From positions 1 through 6,929 of the forward strand of contig JAITBW010000160.1 of assembly GCA_031283385.1 (NCBI GenBank): 6,929 bases of DNA, written 5' to 3'. This DNA is from Nitrososphaerota archaeon. GTDB taxonomy: Archaea > Thermoproteota > Bathyarchaeia > Bathyarchaeales > Bathycorpusculaceae. The notes below the pieces were generated by a model. That model saw nothing but the letters and a program-made list of their open reading frames with translations, was not told where the DNA came from and did no database searches. This document shows, one piece after another, positions 1 through 5,594 of the stretch. Position 1 is the first letter of the stretch; the number at the start of each line of letters is the position of its first letter. The position numbers and the translations under genes are program-made.

Positions 1-202
1 AAGGTCGCAAAATGTTGAAAATCACGATAAAGTACGGGGCATGTTCTTTGAGCGAGCCGCTAAATCGGTAAAAAACATGAAAAAATCCTGTCGTCTCCCT
101 AAACGTGAACACTCTCCAACAATTCTCTAAAACATAAATCCGCTAACAACTATTAAATTACACAAATTTTTCTATCCTTAACAAATTACATCCTGTCTAT
201 CC
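1..202. other. Left margin, no gene assigned
   Basis: No gene can be assigned with confidence. A plus-strand frame is open from the left edge (base 2) to a TAA at 128-130 and would give a basic 42-residue C-terminus rich in Lys and Arg (for example KVRGMFFERAAKSVKNMKK). A second plus frame is open to a TAA at 68-70, and a minus-strand frame is open leftward from about base 110. Several overlapping open frames at an edge mean none stands out. Bases 131-202 are AT-rich with stops in all frames and no clear terminator hairpin. No toxin gene is visible after the DUF433 gene, which would be its usual position. Confidence 0.3.
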
Positions 203-430
203 TCAAACAAGGGTAACATCGCCATAATTAAGACTCTCTGTCGCGTATAGAAGAGCAGCTTTGATGTCTTCTTTTACTAACTCGGGATAATAATCAGATA
301 GTATTTCATCCTCAGTTACGCCATTTGCCAAAAGTTTAACAATCAACTGAACGGTAATGCGTGTACCCTTAATAACTGGCTTACCAACCATAACATTGGG
401 ATTTATTGTTATTCTATCCATTAACTCCAT
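203..430 (-). CDS. DUF433 family antitoxin-like protein
   Basis: This 75-residue protein matches the DUF433 (COG2442) small helix-turn-helix-like family. The signature is in the first 30 residues: DRITINPNVMVGKPVIKGTR, followed by IxVQLIVKLLANGVTEDEIL and a C-terminal helix pair around YYPELVKEDIKAALLYA. The family is known as the antitoxin half of pairs with PIN-like DUF5615 toxins, and such antitoxins usually repress their own promoter. The ATG at 430 is chosen because AGGTGG lies five bases upstream. A GTG at 439 lies inside that site, and an ATG at 421 also fits the family N-terminus. No toxin gene follows in the 202 bases downstream, so the gene looks orphaned or its partner is elsewhere. 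The family call is strong. A role as an antitoxin here is inference. Confidence 0.85.
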   Translation of the reverse strand: MELMDRITINPNVMVGKPVIKGTRITVQLIVKLLANGVTEDEILSDYYPELVKEDIKAALLYATESLNYGDVTLV

Positions 431-435
431 TCTAG

Positions 436-441
436 CCACCT
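436..441 (-). promoter_or_regulatory. Ribosome binding site of the DUF433 gene
   Basis: AGGTGG on the minus strand sits five bases before the ATG at 430. It overlaps the alternative GTG start at 439, which argues against that GTG being used. Confidence 0.6.
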
Positions 442-509
442 ACAAAAGCAGATGACCTAAACATTAACCGTATAATATATGTAGCGGAATAATTTAAGAA
501 ACAACTACC

Positions 510-581
510 TCAAACACCTATAAGACATCTTGCATGAACAGCTTTTTCAGGGTAATAAAAACCAATTGTTAAAAGCAACAT
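510..581 (-). CDS. Possible 23-residue micro-ORF
   Basis: This short frame starts with ATG and encodes MLLLTIGFYYPEKAVHARCL plus three residues before TGA. It is listed because of its ribosome binding site: GAGGAGGGG (588-596) lies six bases before the ATG and is one of the two strongest Shine-Dalgarno matches in the window. It begins 70 bases downstream of the folBK stop on the same strand, so it could be cotranscribed with the folate genes. The first residues are hydrophobic, but it is too short for a membrane-segment call. I recognise no family. It could be a real small protein, the 5' stump of a decayed gene, or chance. Confidence 0.22.
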   Translation of the reverse strand: MLLLTIGFYYPEKAVHARCLIGV

Positions 582-651
582 CAGAAACCCCTCCTCAAAA
601 AGGTAAACAAGCTAAAACAGCAACAATAACACCGCTTACAGTCTAAGTAGC

Positions 652-1611
652 CTATAGAGTGCCAATGCATTTTATGCCGTTGGCATCGTTTGCACAGCAG
701 ATCATTTTTTCTATAAGCGACATAGTTAATCCAGTTACTTCTACAGCGTCAGGCATATCGGATAGGGGTTGTAAGACAAATGCTCTTTGCATGTACTCTT
801 TATGGGGCAAAGTTAACCCTTTTGTATTAATAGTGCAACCTTCGTATGCTATTATGTCAATGTCTATGACTCGTGGTCCCCATCTAAAAGTTGTTTTTCT
901 GCCTAAAGTGTTCTCTATGTCTTTAATTTTGAGGTATAAATCAAAAGGATTCAATGCTGTTTCTACAAAAATTGCGGCGTTGTAAAATTTTTCTTGATCA
1001 GCGTAGCCTACGGGGTCTGTTTCATATAATTTAGATTTATTTAAAATATTTATGTCAGCCGAGTCTGTCAACATTTCTAATGCTTTTTGCATATTTTGTG
1101 CTCTATCACCAACATTTGACCCTAACGCTAACACCGCCTTATAACCTGCAGTCTCTTTCTCCAGCTCCACCGCTGTATTGTCTGTGTTAGTAACATTTGA
1201 AGCTGCTATTGTTGTTGTGTTTGCATTTGAGGTGTTGTCTTTTAGGATGTTGTCGCGGTTTTTTTCGATTTCTATGCCTACGTGTTTAAATTGTCCGCCT
1301 AGAGGCGCATTATTTTTCATGACACGCAGTTTGATTTTTTGTACTCGTTTGTCATGTGAGAAAATTTTTTCTAAAATTACATAGGCTAAGCGTTCGATTA
1401 GTAGAAATTTTTGTGTTTCTATAACAGTTTTTATTATATCGTAAATTTTAGTGTAATCAATAGTATTTTGCAGATCGTCAGTTGTATAAGATGCTGAGAG
1501 GTCAGCCCATAATTCTATGTCTACAGTAAAAGGTTGAGGATACTTTTTTTCGAAATCTAAAACGCCGTGTGTTCCCCACGCTTGTATACCTTCAATTAAT
1601 ATTTTATCCAT
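652..1611 (-). CDS. folBK: Bifunctional dihydroneopterin aldolase / hydroxymethyldihydropterin pyrophosphokinase (FolB-FolK fusion)
   Basis: This 319-residue cytosolic enzyme fuses two successive steps of tetrahydrofolate synthesis. Residues 1-117 are the aldolase FolB, which converts 7,8-dihydroneopterin to 6-hydroxymethyl-7,8-dihydropterin and glycolaldehyde. Key positions are Glu21 after WGTHGVLDF, Glu74 in LLIERLA, and Lys100 in VMKNNAPLGGQF, matching the usual Glu, Glu and Lys of the family. Residues 157-319 are the pyrophosphokinase FolK, with the opening LALGSNVGDR, the ETDPVG loop and RWGPRVIDIDI, in which Asp250 and Asp252 are the expected Mg-binding pair. An Asn/Thr-rich linker of about 38 residues joins the domains. 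The gene follows folP after 24 bases with only a weak ribosome binding site, which suggests translation depends on the upstream gene. Both active sites look intact. FolB-FolK fusions are known elsewhere, for example SulD of Streptococcus pneumoniae. Confidence 0.95.
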   Translation of the reverse strand: MDKILIEGIQAWGTHGVLDFEKKYPQPFTVDIELWADLSASYTTDDLQNTIDYTKIYDIIKTVIETQKFLLIERLAYVILEKIFSHDKRVQKIKLRVMKNNAPLGGQFKHVGIEIEKNRDNILKDNTSNANTTTIAASNVTNTDNTAVELEKETAGYKAVLALGSNVGDRAQNMQKALEMLTDSADINILNKSKLYETDPVGYADQEKFYNAAIFVETALNPFDLYLKIKDIENTLGRKTTFRWGPRVIDIDIIAYEGCTINTKGLTLPHKEYMQRAFVLQPLSDMPDAVEVTGLTMSLIEKMICCANDANGIKCIGTL

Positions 1612-1635
1612 CTATGCAAACACCACAAGTTTAGG

Positions 1636-2946
1636 TTATATGTTTCTAATTATTGCGTCACTCATTTTTGTGACTCTATACATTTCTTTTACGTCATGCA
1701 CTCTTATGAAGTCAACGCCTTTGGCAATTCCAAGGGCAACAGTAGCCGCTGTTCCCTCAACACGTTCATTTACAGGGAGATCAAGAACTTTACCTATCAT
1801 GGACTTTCTTGAAGTACCCAGTAAAATTGGGTAGCCAAGACATTTAAGCTCATCTAGTCGCCGCATTACTTCTAGGTTTTGCTCCAAAGTTTTACCAAAA
1901 CCTATCCCTGGGTCTAAGGCAATATTTTCAGGCTTTAATCCAGATTTCAATGCTGCGTCAACGCTTTTTCTTAAAGACTTTGTGATACAGCTAAAAATGT
2001 CTCCCTGCAGGGGCTCATCAGGGTTATGCATTGCTATAACGCCTGCGCCATAAGTAACCGCTAATTCACAAATTTTAGGATCTCTTATCAACCCGTTAAC
2101 ATCATTAATTATATGCGCTCCAGCCTTAAGCACGTTTTCAGCTACAAAAGATTTTGACGTATCAACAGATATAGGCACATTAAGAGTTTTAACAAGTCGT
2201 TCAACAACACCTAGAACTCTATCTAACTCTTCCCTTTCATCAACAACAGTAAACCCCGGCCGCGTAGACTCTCCCCCAACATCAATTACATCAGCCCCAC
2301 ACGCCACCATTTGCTCCGCCTTACGACAAGCAATGTCAATAAGCAAATCTTTATCCACAACACACCGCCCCTCACCTGAAGAGCCAACAGTATGTTCTTT
2401 AAACGACACGTTTTGCTCGTCAGCAAGAAGTCCATCACCAGAAAAAGAGTCAGCAGTAACATTCAAAATACCCATAATAAAAGTTTTCTTACCCAACTCA
2501 AGCCTATACTTACCACAACAATAAAAAGAAGACCCCGCCCGCTCAGTTACCTGCAAAACAGACCGAATTTTTAACCCAACAACAGCCAACACACCAGACC
2601 GAGATACGAGCTGTATAACCATATTATTTACCTGAACAAAACTACCCACAAGAAACACATCTACACTCTCCACACCACCATCATCAGGAGATGTAGAATA
2701 ATCATGTATAACCGCGTTCCCACCGCCACGCAACATTTCCTGCTTAATTATATCTGCCACAAAACGCGGTATATCCTCAACAAACATACAAAAATGAAAC
2801 GCTTCAGACGCCATAGAACGTATAACGTCTGCATCAGAGCTTACTTTATGCACTTCAGCTATAGCATCACACAGATTTCTAGGATGAACAAGTCGCACAT
2901 TAACTATGTATGCCACCACCCAACACAGTCGATATATCATTCTCAT
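1636..2946 (-). CDS. folP: Dihydropteroate synthase with extra N-terminal domain
   Basis: FolP condenses hydroxymethyldihydropterin pyrophosphate with p-aminobenzoate to dihydropteroate and is the sulfonamide target. Numbering from the ATG at 2946 (436 residues), about 146-436 form the TIM-barrel: [11 protein letters not shown] at 159-169, [10 protein letters not shown] near 222-231, DTSKS at 262, NDVNG at 281, MHN at 306, DPGIGFGK at 345-352, GTSRKS at 377-382 and RVHD at 415-418. Residues about 11-134 form the additional N-terminal domain ([13 protein letters not shown] and SVDVFLVGS), which clostridial-type synthases carry; its function is unknown to me. About 26 residues are inserted after loop 1 (about 173-199), and the usual Pro of NVTPDSFS is Ala. 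The start overlaps folE by 47 bases. ATG 2946 is chosen for its AAAGGG site, but TTG 2949 and GTG 2919, 2916 or 2898 are possible, and the homologous N-terminus fits a start near 2916-2919. The catalytic motifs look intact. Confidence 0.93.
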   Translation of the reverse strand: MRMIYRLCWVVAYIVNVRLVHPRNLCDAIAEVHKVSSDADVIRSMASEAFHFCMFVEDIPRFVADIIKQEMLRGGGNAVIHDYSTSPDDGGVESVDVFLVGSFVQVNNMVIQLVSRSGVLAVVGLKIRSVLQVTERAGSSFYCCGKYRLELGKKTFIMGILNVTADSFSGDGLLADEQNVSFKEHTVGSSGEGRCVVDKDLLIDIACRKAEQMVACGADVIDVGGESTRPGFTVVDEREELDRVLGVVERLVKTLNVPISVDTSKSFVAENVLKAGAHIINDVNGLIRDPKICELAVTYGAGVIAMHNPDEPLQGDIFSCITKSLRKSVDAALKSGLKPENIALDPGIGFGKTLEQNLEVMRRLDELKCLGYPILLGTSRKSMIGKVLDLPVNERVEGTAATVALGIAKGVDFIRVHDVKEMYRVTKMSDAIIRNI

Positions 2947-3457
2947 CAATATCGCCCTTTGTACAAGTGGTAACAGTTTTAGCCCCCGGCTTTTTTACAC
3001 CCCTCATAGTCATACACAAATGCTCAGCCTCAACGTAAACATACACACCCTTAGGATGAACAATCTCCATAATCGCCTCAGCCAACTGCGAAGTAAGCCT
3101 CTCCTGCAACTGCGGACGCCCAGACAACACATCAACAATACGAGCTATTTTACTCAAACCCAAAATACGCCCACCCTCAGGCTTATACGCTATACACGTC
3201 CTCCCAATAAAAGGTATTAAATGATGTTCACATACAGACTGAAAAGGAATATCTTTTACAACAACAAGCCCACTAATATCAGGCTCATAAAAAATTTTAG
3301 TACACTCTTTTGGATCAGCCTGTAAACCGGCAAATATTTCCGCATACATATCAGCCACCCTAGACGGAGTCTCAACTAAACCCTCACGCTCAGGATTCTC
3401 ACCAATAGCATACAAGATTTCCCTTACAGCATTCTCGATTCTCTTTTTATCGACCAT
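2900..3457 (-). CDS. folE: GTP cyclohydrolase I
   Basis: This 185-residue enzyme converts GTP to 7,8-dihydroneopterin triphosphate, the first step of folate synthesis. In this family it forms a zinc-dependent decamer in the cytosol. The zinc and catalytic residues are visible: Cys76, His78 and His79 in [10 protein letters not shown] and Cys148 in [25 protein letters not shown] (96-109), RPQLQERLT (114-122) and [12 protein letters not shown] (153-164) are also typical. After residue 165 the usual ending (a RG-(I/V)-F-R run followed by a charged helix) is replaced by [20 protein letters not shown], the stretch that overlaps the folP start. It is the first gene of folE-folP-folBK. No strong ribosome binding site precedes the ATG. 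An AT-rich stretch at about 3500-3520 could hold the operon promoter, but I cannot fix -10 and -35 boxes. I see no tetrahydrofolate riboswitch upstream. Confidence 0.95.
   Translation of the reverse strand: MVDKKRIENAVREILYAIGENPEREGLVETPSRVADMYAEIFAGLQADPKECTKIFYEPDISGLVVVKDIPFQSVCEHHLIPFIGRTCIAYKPEGGRILGLSKIARIVDVLSGRPQLQERLTSQLAEAIMEIVHPKGVYVYVEAEHLCMTMRGVKKPGAKTVTTCTKGDIDENDISTVLGGGIHS
2955..2960 (-). promoter_or_regulatory. Candidate ribosome binding site of folP inside folE
   Basis: AAAGGG on the minus strand lies eight bases before the ATG at 2946, inside the last codons of folE. It is the main reason to prefer this start over the shorter GTG starts nearer the folE stop. Confidence 0.4.
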
Positions 3458-3621
3458 CTGCTCACGCTTAACCTACCTATCTAACACCTTACGTTAAAAT
3501 GTTTTTACATAAATATAACACAAACCACCCATATTCACCCACATTTCGTCTCTAAAAATAGTGTACGAAGTAGTCTTGAATTTCTCGACAAATGTAATAT
3601 AACAGTAAAAACAGGCATAAA

Positions 3622-3759
3622 CTATCTCTTTTTCTTAGTTTTATTATAAACCTCAATACTCTGCTTAGCCACTTCTTTTTGTAAAGCCGTAGGTTCCTCT
3701 GCCATCATACAATCAAACACTTCAGCAGGTACAAGAGGTATAGGTATAGGTTTTGCCAT
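3622..3759 (-). CDS. Small basic-tailed protein, 45 residues, unknown
   Basis: This short gene begins MAKPIPIPLVPAEVFDCMMA, continues through EEPTALQKEVAKQSIEVYN and ends KTKKKR before TAG. AAGGG lies ten bases before the ATG, and the reading frame uses purine-first, A/T-third codons like its neighbours, so it looks like a true gene rather than random sequence. The N-terminal third is proline-rich with a PIPIP run. The middle is likely one amphipathic helix, and the last six residues are five Lys or Arg plus Thr. No signal peptide, membrane segment or known domain is apparent. It stands alone in the 685-base gap between folE and cysS, with its 5' side facing the ACGGT cluster, which could control it. 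I do not recognise a family; a small nucleic-acid-associated protein is conceivable from the basic tail but unsupported. Confidence 0.5.
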   Translation of the reverse strand: MAKPIPIPLVPAEVFDCMMAEEPTALQKEVAKQSIEVYNKTKKKR

Positions 3760-3807
3760 AGTGCTTTAACCCTTGAGTGATTGTCATAAACTAGATTAAA
3801 AGATAAA

Positions 3808-3944
3808 ACATTTACGGTAAACAAAACGGTTTTTGTACACTACTTATAGTACATTTACGGTATTTTGCCAGTTAAAAACCGTGTAAAAACAGGAAAAAAC
3901 AGTGTAAAAACGTTTATGAAACACTTGATAGCCGTTCAAACGGT
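3808..3944. repeat. Cluster of ACGGT motifs (possible operator array)
   Basis: ACGGT occurs at 3814-3818, 3826-3830, 3857-3861 and 3940-3944, and its complement ACCGT at 3878-3882. CCGTT-CA-AACGG (3932-3943) is a short perfect inverted repeat containing one more half. The first copy lies in TTTACGGTAAA (3811-3821), a dyad around the central G. ACATTTACGGTA repeats exactly at 3808-3819 and 3851-3862, and ACGGTTTTT (3826-3834) pairs with AAAAACCGT (3874-3882). Five to six copies in about 135 AT-rich bases is well above chance and suggests binding sites for a regulator. Its identity is unknown. Confidence 0.45.
3871..3911. repeat. Tandem degenerate 10-11-base repeat with phased A-tracts
   Basis: Four consecutive units carry A-tracts at 3874-3878, 3885-3889, 3894-3899 and 3906-3910, centred about 10-11 bases apart. 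GTGTAAAAAC repeats exactly at 3881-3890 and 3902-3911, 21 bases apart. A-tracts in helical phase are known to bend DNA, so this is a candidate curved segment about 170 bases upstream of the cysS promoter. Confidence 0.5.
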
Positions 3945-4082
3945 AAGTTTTACTCTTACTAATACACTATGATCATCATTATGCAAGACATAAATGATGT
4001 TAAGCGTGGGTTTTAGTATGTTTACTCGTTTTTTGGTTAGTTGTAGGTAAAGTAGCGCGTTTAATAGATATGTGGGACAAGT

Positions 4083-4111
4083 TTGAAAGTTGGAGTTAAT
4101 GCTTATATAAT
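4083..4111 (+). promoter_or_regulatory. Sigma-70-type promoter of cysS
   Basis: TTGAAA (4083-4088) and TATAAT (4106-4111) are separated by exactly 17 bases. This gives an expected transcription start near 4118 and a leader of about 25 bases before the GTG of cysS. The -10 box is a perfect consensus and the -35 box matches in four or five of six positions. Confidence 0.6.
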
Positions 4112-4130
4112 AAAGTTGTTCAACTTTATT
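4109..4130. promoter_or_regulatory. Perfect palindrome over the cysS transcription start
   Basis: AATAAAGTTG (4109-4118) and CAACTTTATT (4121-4130) are exact reverse complements around a TT centre. The element overlaps the last bases of the -10 box and the predicted start site, the classic place for a repressor operator. It could instead fold as a hairpin at the very 5' end of the mRNA. No U-tract follows, so it is not a terminator. Confidence 0.5.
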
Positions 4131-4142
4131 TGAGTTGGAAAT

Positions 4143-5594
4143 GTGACTGTTGTAGATCAATCTCGGTTTTATGTTTTTAATACTTTAACGCGTCAGAAGG
4201 AGGTTTTTATGCCGATTAGTCAGGGTGGGGTAAAGTTGTATACTTGTGGTCCAACGGTTTATGATTATGCGCATATTGGTAATTTTCGTGCGTTTTTGTT
4301 TGAGGATTTGTTGAAGCGTTGGTTGCGGTTTTGTGGTTTTGAAGTGTTTCATGTTATGAATCTTACGGATGTGGATGATAAGACTATTAGGGGTAGTCAG
4401 GCTAGTGGTGTTCCGCTTAGGCAGTTTACGGATTTTTTTGTTAAGGCTTTTTTTGAAGATGTTGCTATGTTAAATATTGAGTCTGCTGATGTTTATCCGC
4501 GTGCGACTGATCATGTGCCTGAGATGGTATCTATTATTAAGGTTTTACTGGAGAAGGGTGTTGCTTATCGTGGGGAGGATGGTTCAATTTATTATGCTGT
4601 ATCAAAGTTTCCGCAGTATGGAAAGCTTTCTCATCTTAAAGTTGGGGAGCTTAAAGTGGGTGCTAGGGTTAGTCAGGATGAGTATGCTAAGGAGGAGGCT
4701 CAGGATTTTGCTCTTTGGAAGGCGTATTCGTCTGAGGATGGTGACACTTTTTGGGAGACAGAGTTGGGTAAGGGGCGTCCGGGGTGGCATGTTGAGTGTA
4801 GTGCTATGAGTATGAAGTATTTAGGTGAAACTTTTGATGTTCACTGTGGTGGGATTGATAACATGTTTCCTCATCATGAAAATGAGATTGCGCAAAGTGA
4901 AGCTGCAACTGGCAAAGTTTTTGTGCACTATTGGATGCATAATGAGCATTTGCAAGTTGAGGGTAAAAAGATGAGTAAGCGGTTTGGTAATTTTTACACT
5001 TTGCGAGATTTACTAGAGAAGGGTTACGATCCAATGACTATTAGGTATTTGCTTTTATCTACGCATTATCGTCAGCAGTTTAATTTTACGTTTGAGGGTT
5101 TAGCGGCGGCTAAGAGTGCAATTGAGCGATTTAAGAATGTTATGCGCAGGTTGCAGGGTGATGTTAGTGGTGGTAGGGATAGTGAGGGTAAAGTTGCTAT
5201 GCAAATTCAGCAGGTACAGCAGCGTTTTGCTGATGCTATGAATGATGACTTAAATGTTAGCGTTGCTTTAGCGGCGTTTTTTGATTTTGTGCGAGAAATT
5301 AACAATCTTTTTGACGCAGGTTTAGTAAGTAAAGATGAAGCAGACAGTGTTTGTAATGTTTTAATGCAGTTCAACTCTGTTCTTGGCATAATCAAAAATA
5401 ATAATAGTGGTAACGTAGACGGGGCAGTTGAGGAGTCATTATCTGCTGATGTTGATGCTCTTGTGCAGAGGCGGGAATTAGCGCGTAGAGCTAAAGACTG
5501 GAAAGAGGCAGATGTAATTCGTGATCAACTTAAGGCGTTAGGCATTATAGTTGAAGATACCGCTCAAGGTGTTAGATGGTATAAAGAAAAATAG
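4143..5594 (+). CDS. cysS: Cysteinyl-tRNA synthetase
   Basis: CysRS is a class I synthetase that activates cysteine with ATP and charges tRNA-Cys in the cytosol. The 483-residue length is normal. The HIGH-type motif is HIGN at 44-47 and the KMSKS-type motif is KMSKR at 276-280. The expected zinc ligands are Cys35 (YTCGPTVYD), Cys219 (WHVECSAM), His244 and Glu248 (PHHENEIAQSEA). Residues 285 onward hold the helical DALR-type domain (YLLLSTHYRQQFNFT) and the C-terminal anticodon-binding region (RRELARRAKDWKEADVIRDQ). GTG 4143 is the only start that keeps the conserved N-terminal strand (FNTLTRQKEVFMPI): an in-frame TGA lies at 4131-4133 and the next ATG is at codon 23. It has almost no ribosome binding site, whereas codon 23 has an excellent one. 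The gene is single and divergent from the folate genes, and it meets lplA tail to tail four bases away. It is probably controlled through the palindrome at its promoter. Confidence 0.97.
   Translation: MTVVDQSRFYVFNTLTRQKEVFMPISQGGVKLYTCGPTVYDYAHIGNFRAFLFEDLLKRWLRFCGFEVFHVMNLTDVDDKTIRGSQASGVPLRQFTDFFVKAFFEDVAMLNIESADVYPRATDHVPEMVSIIKVLLEKGVAYRGEDGSIYYAVSKFPQYGKLSHLKVGELKVGARVSQDEYAKEEAQDFALWKAYSSEDGDTFWETELGKGRPGWHVECSAMSMKYLGETFDVHCGGIDNMFPHHENEIAQSEAATGKVFVHYWMHNEHLQVEGKKMSKRFGNFYTLRDLLEKGYDPMTIRYLLLSTHYRQQFNFTFEGLAAAKSAIERFKNVMRRLQGDVSGGRDSEGKVAMQIQQVQQRFADAMNDDLNVSVALAAFFDFVREINNLFDAGLVSKDEADSVCNVLMQFNSVLGIIKNNNSGNVDGAVEESLSADVDALVQRRELARRAKDWKEADVIRDQLKALGIIVEDTAQGVRWYKEK
4197..4203 (+). 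promoter_or_regulatory. Internal Shine-Dalgarno-like site in cysS
   Basis: AAGGAGG, arising from the codons for Gln-Lys-Glu-Val, sits five bases before the in-frame ATG at 4209 (codon 23). It is the strongest such site in the gene and could start a shorter 461-residue product, but that form would lack a conserved N-terminal strand. Chance from codon content is quite possible. Confidence 0.35.

Larger units (their letters stand above)
3760..4142. other. Divergent intergenic control region
   Basis: About 380 bases lie between the small minus-strand gene and cysS with no convincing protein gene. From left to right the region holds the repeated ACATTTACGGTA unit and ACGGT boxes (3808-3944), phased A-tracts (3871-3911), a GT-rich stretch (about 3990-4080) with only very short frames, a promoter (4083-4111) and a palindrome (4109-4130). 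I see no T-box: there is no conserved GGTGG-type antiterminator core. I see no tRNA. Confidence 0.6.

Noticed and set aside
659..1384. Plus-strand open frames of 108 and 68 codons
   Set aside because: They are antisense to folBK, whose enzyme motifs are unmistakable, so these frames are shadows.
2351..2359. TTATCCACA, a perfect DnaA-box sequence
   Set aside because: It is a single copy inside the folP coding sequence (codons for the Val-Asp-Lys-Asp stretch) with no second box nearby, so a replication origin is not supported.
2704..3220. Plus-strand open frames of 89 and 104 codons opposite folP and folE
   Set aside because: They lie antisense to well-supported folate genes and have His/Thr-rich compositions produced by the C-rich strand.
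3458..3600. Tetrahydrofolate riboswitch upstream of folE
   Set aside because: The leader lacks the conserved paired elements I would expect, and only short AT-rich stems such as ATGTTTTTACAT are present.
3990..4130. Very short plus-strand frames before cysS, such as MFTRFLVSCR, as a cysteine-sensing leader peptide
   Set aside because: Only one Cys codon, no ribosome binding site, and it lies upstream of the predicted transcription start.
3458..4142. Replication origin suggested by the C-to-G skew switch, motif array and curved DNA
   Set aside because: Skew follows the coding strand (lplA on the minus strand is again C-rich on the plus strand), no DnaA boxes cluster here, and no dnaA or dnaN is nearby.
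3936..4160. 74-codon minus-strand open frame
   Set aside because: It overlaps the cysS promoter, palindrome and start, has no ribosome binding site I can see and a low-complexity, Leu/Asn-rich composition; it is best read as non-coding.
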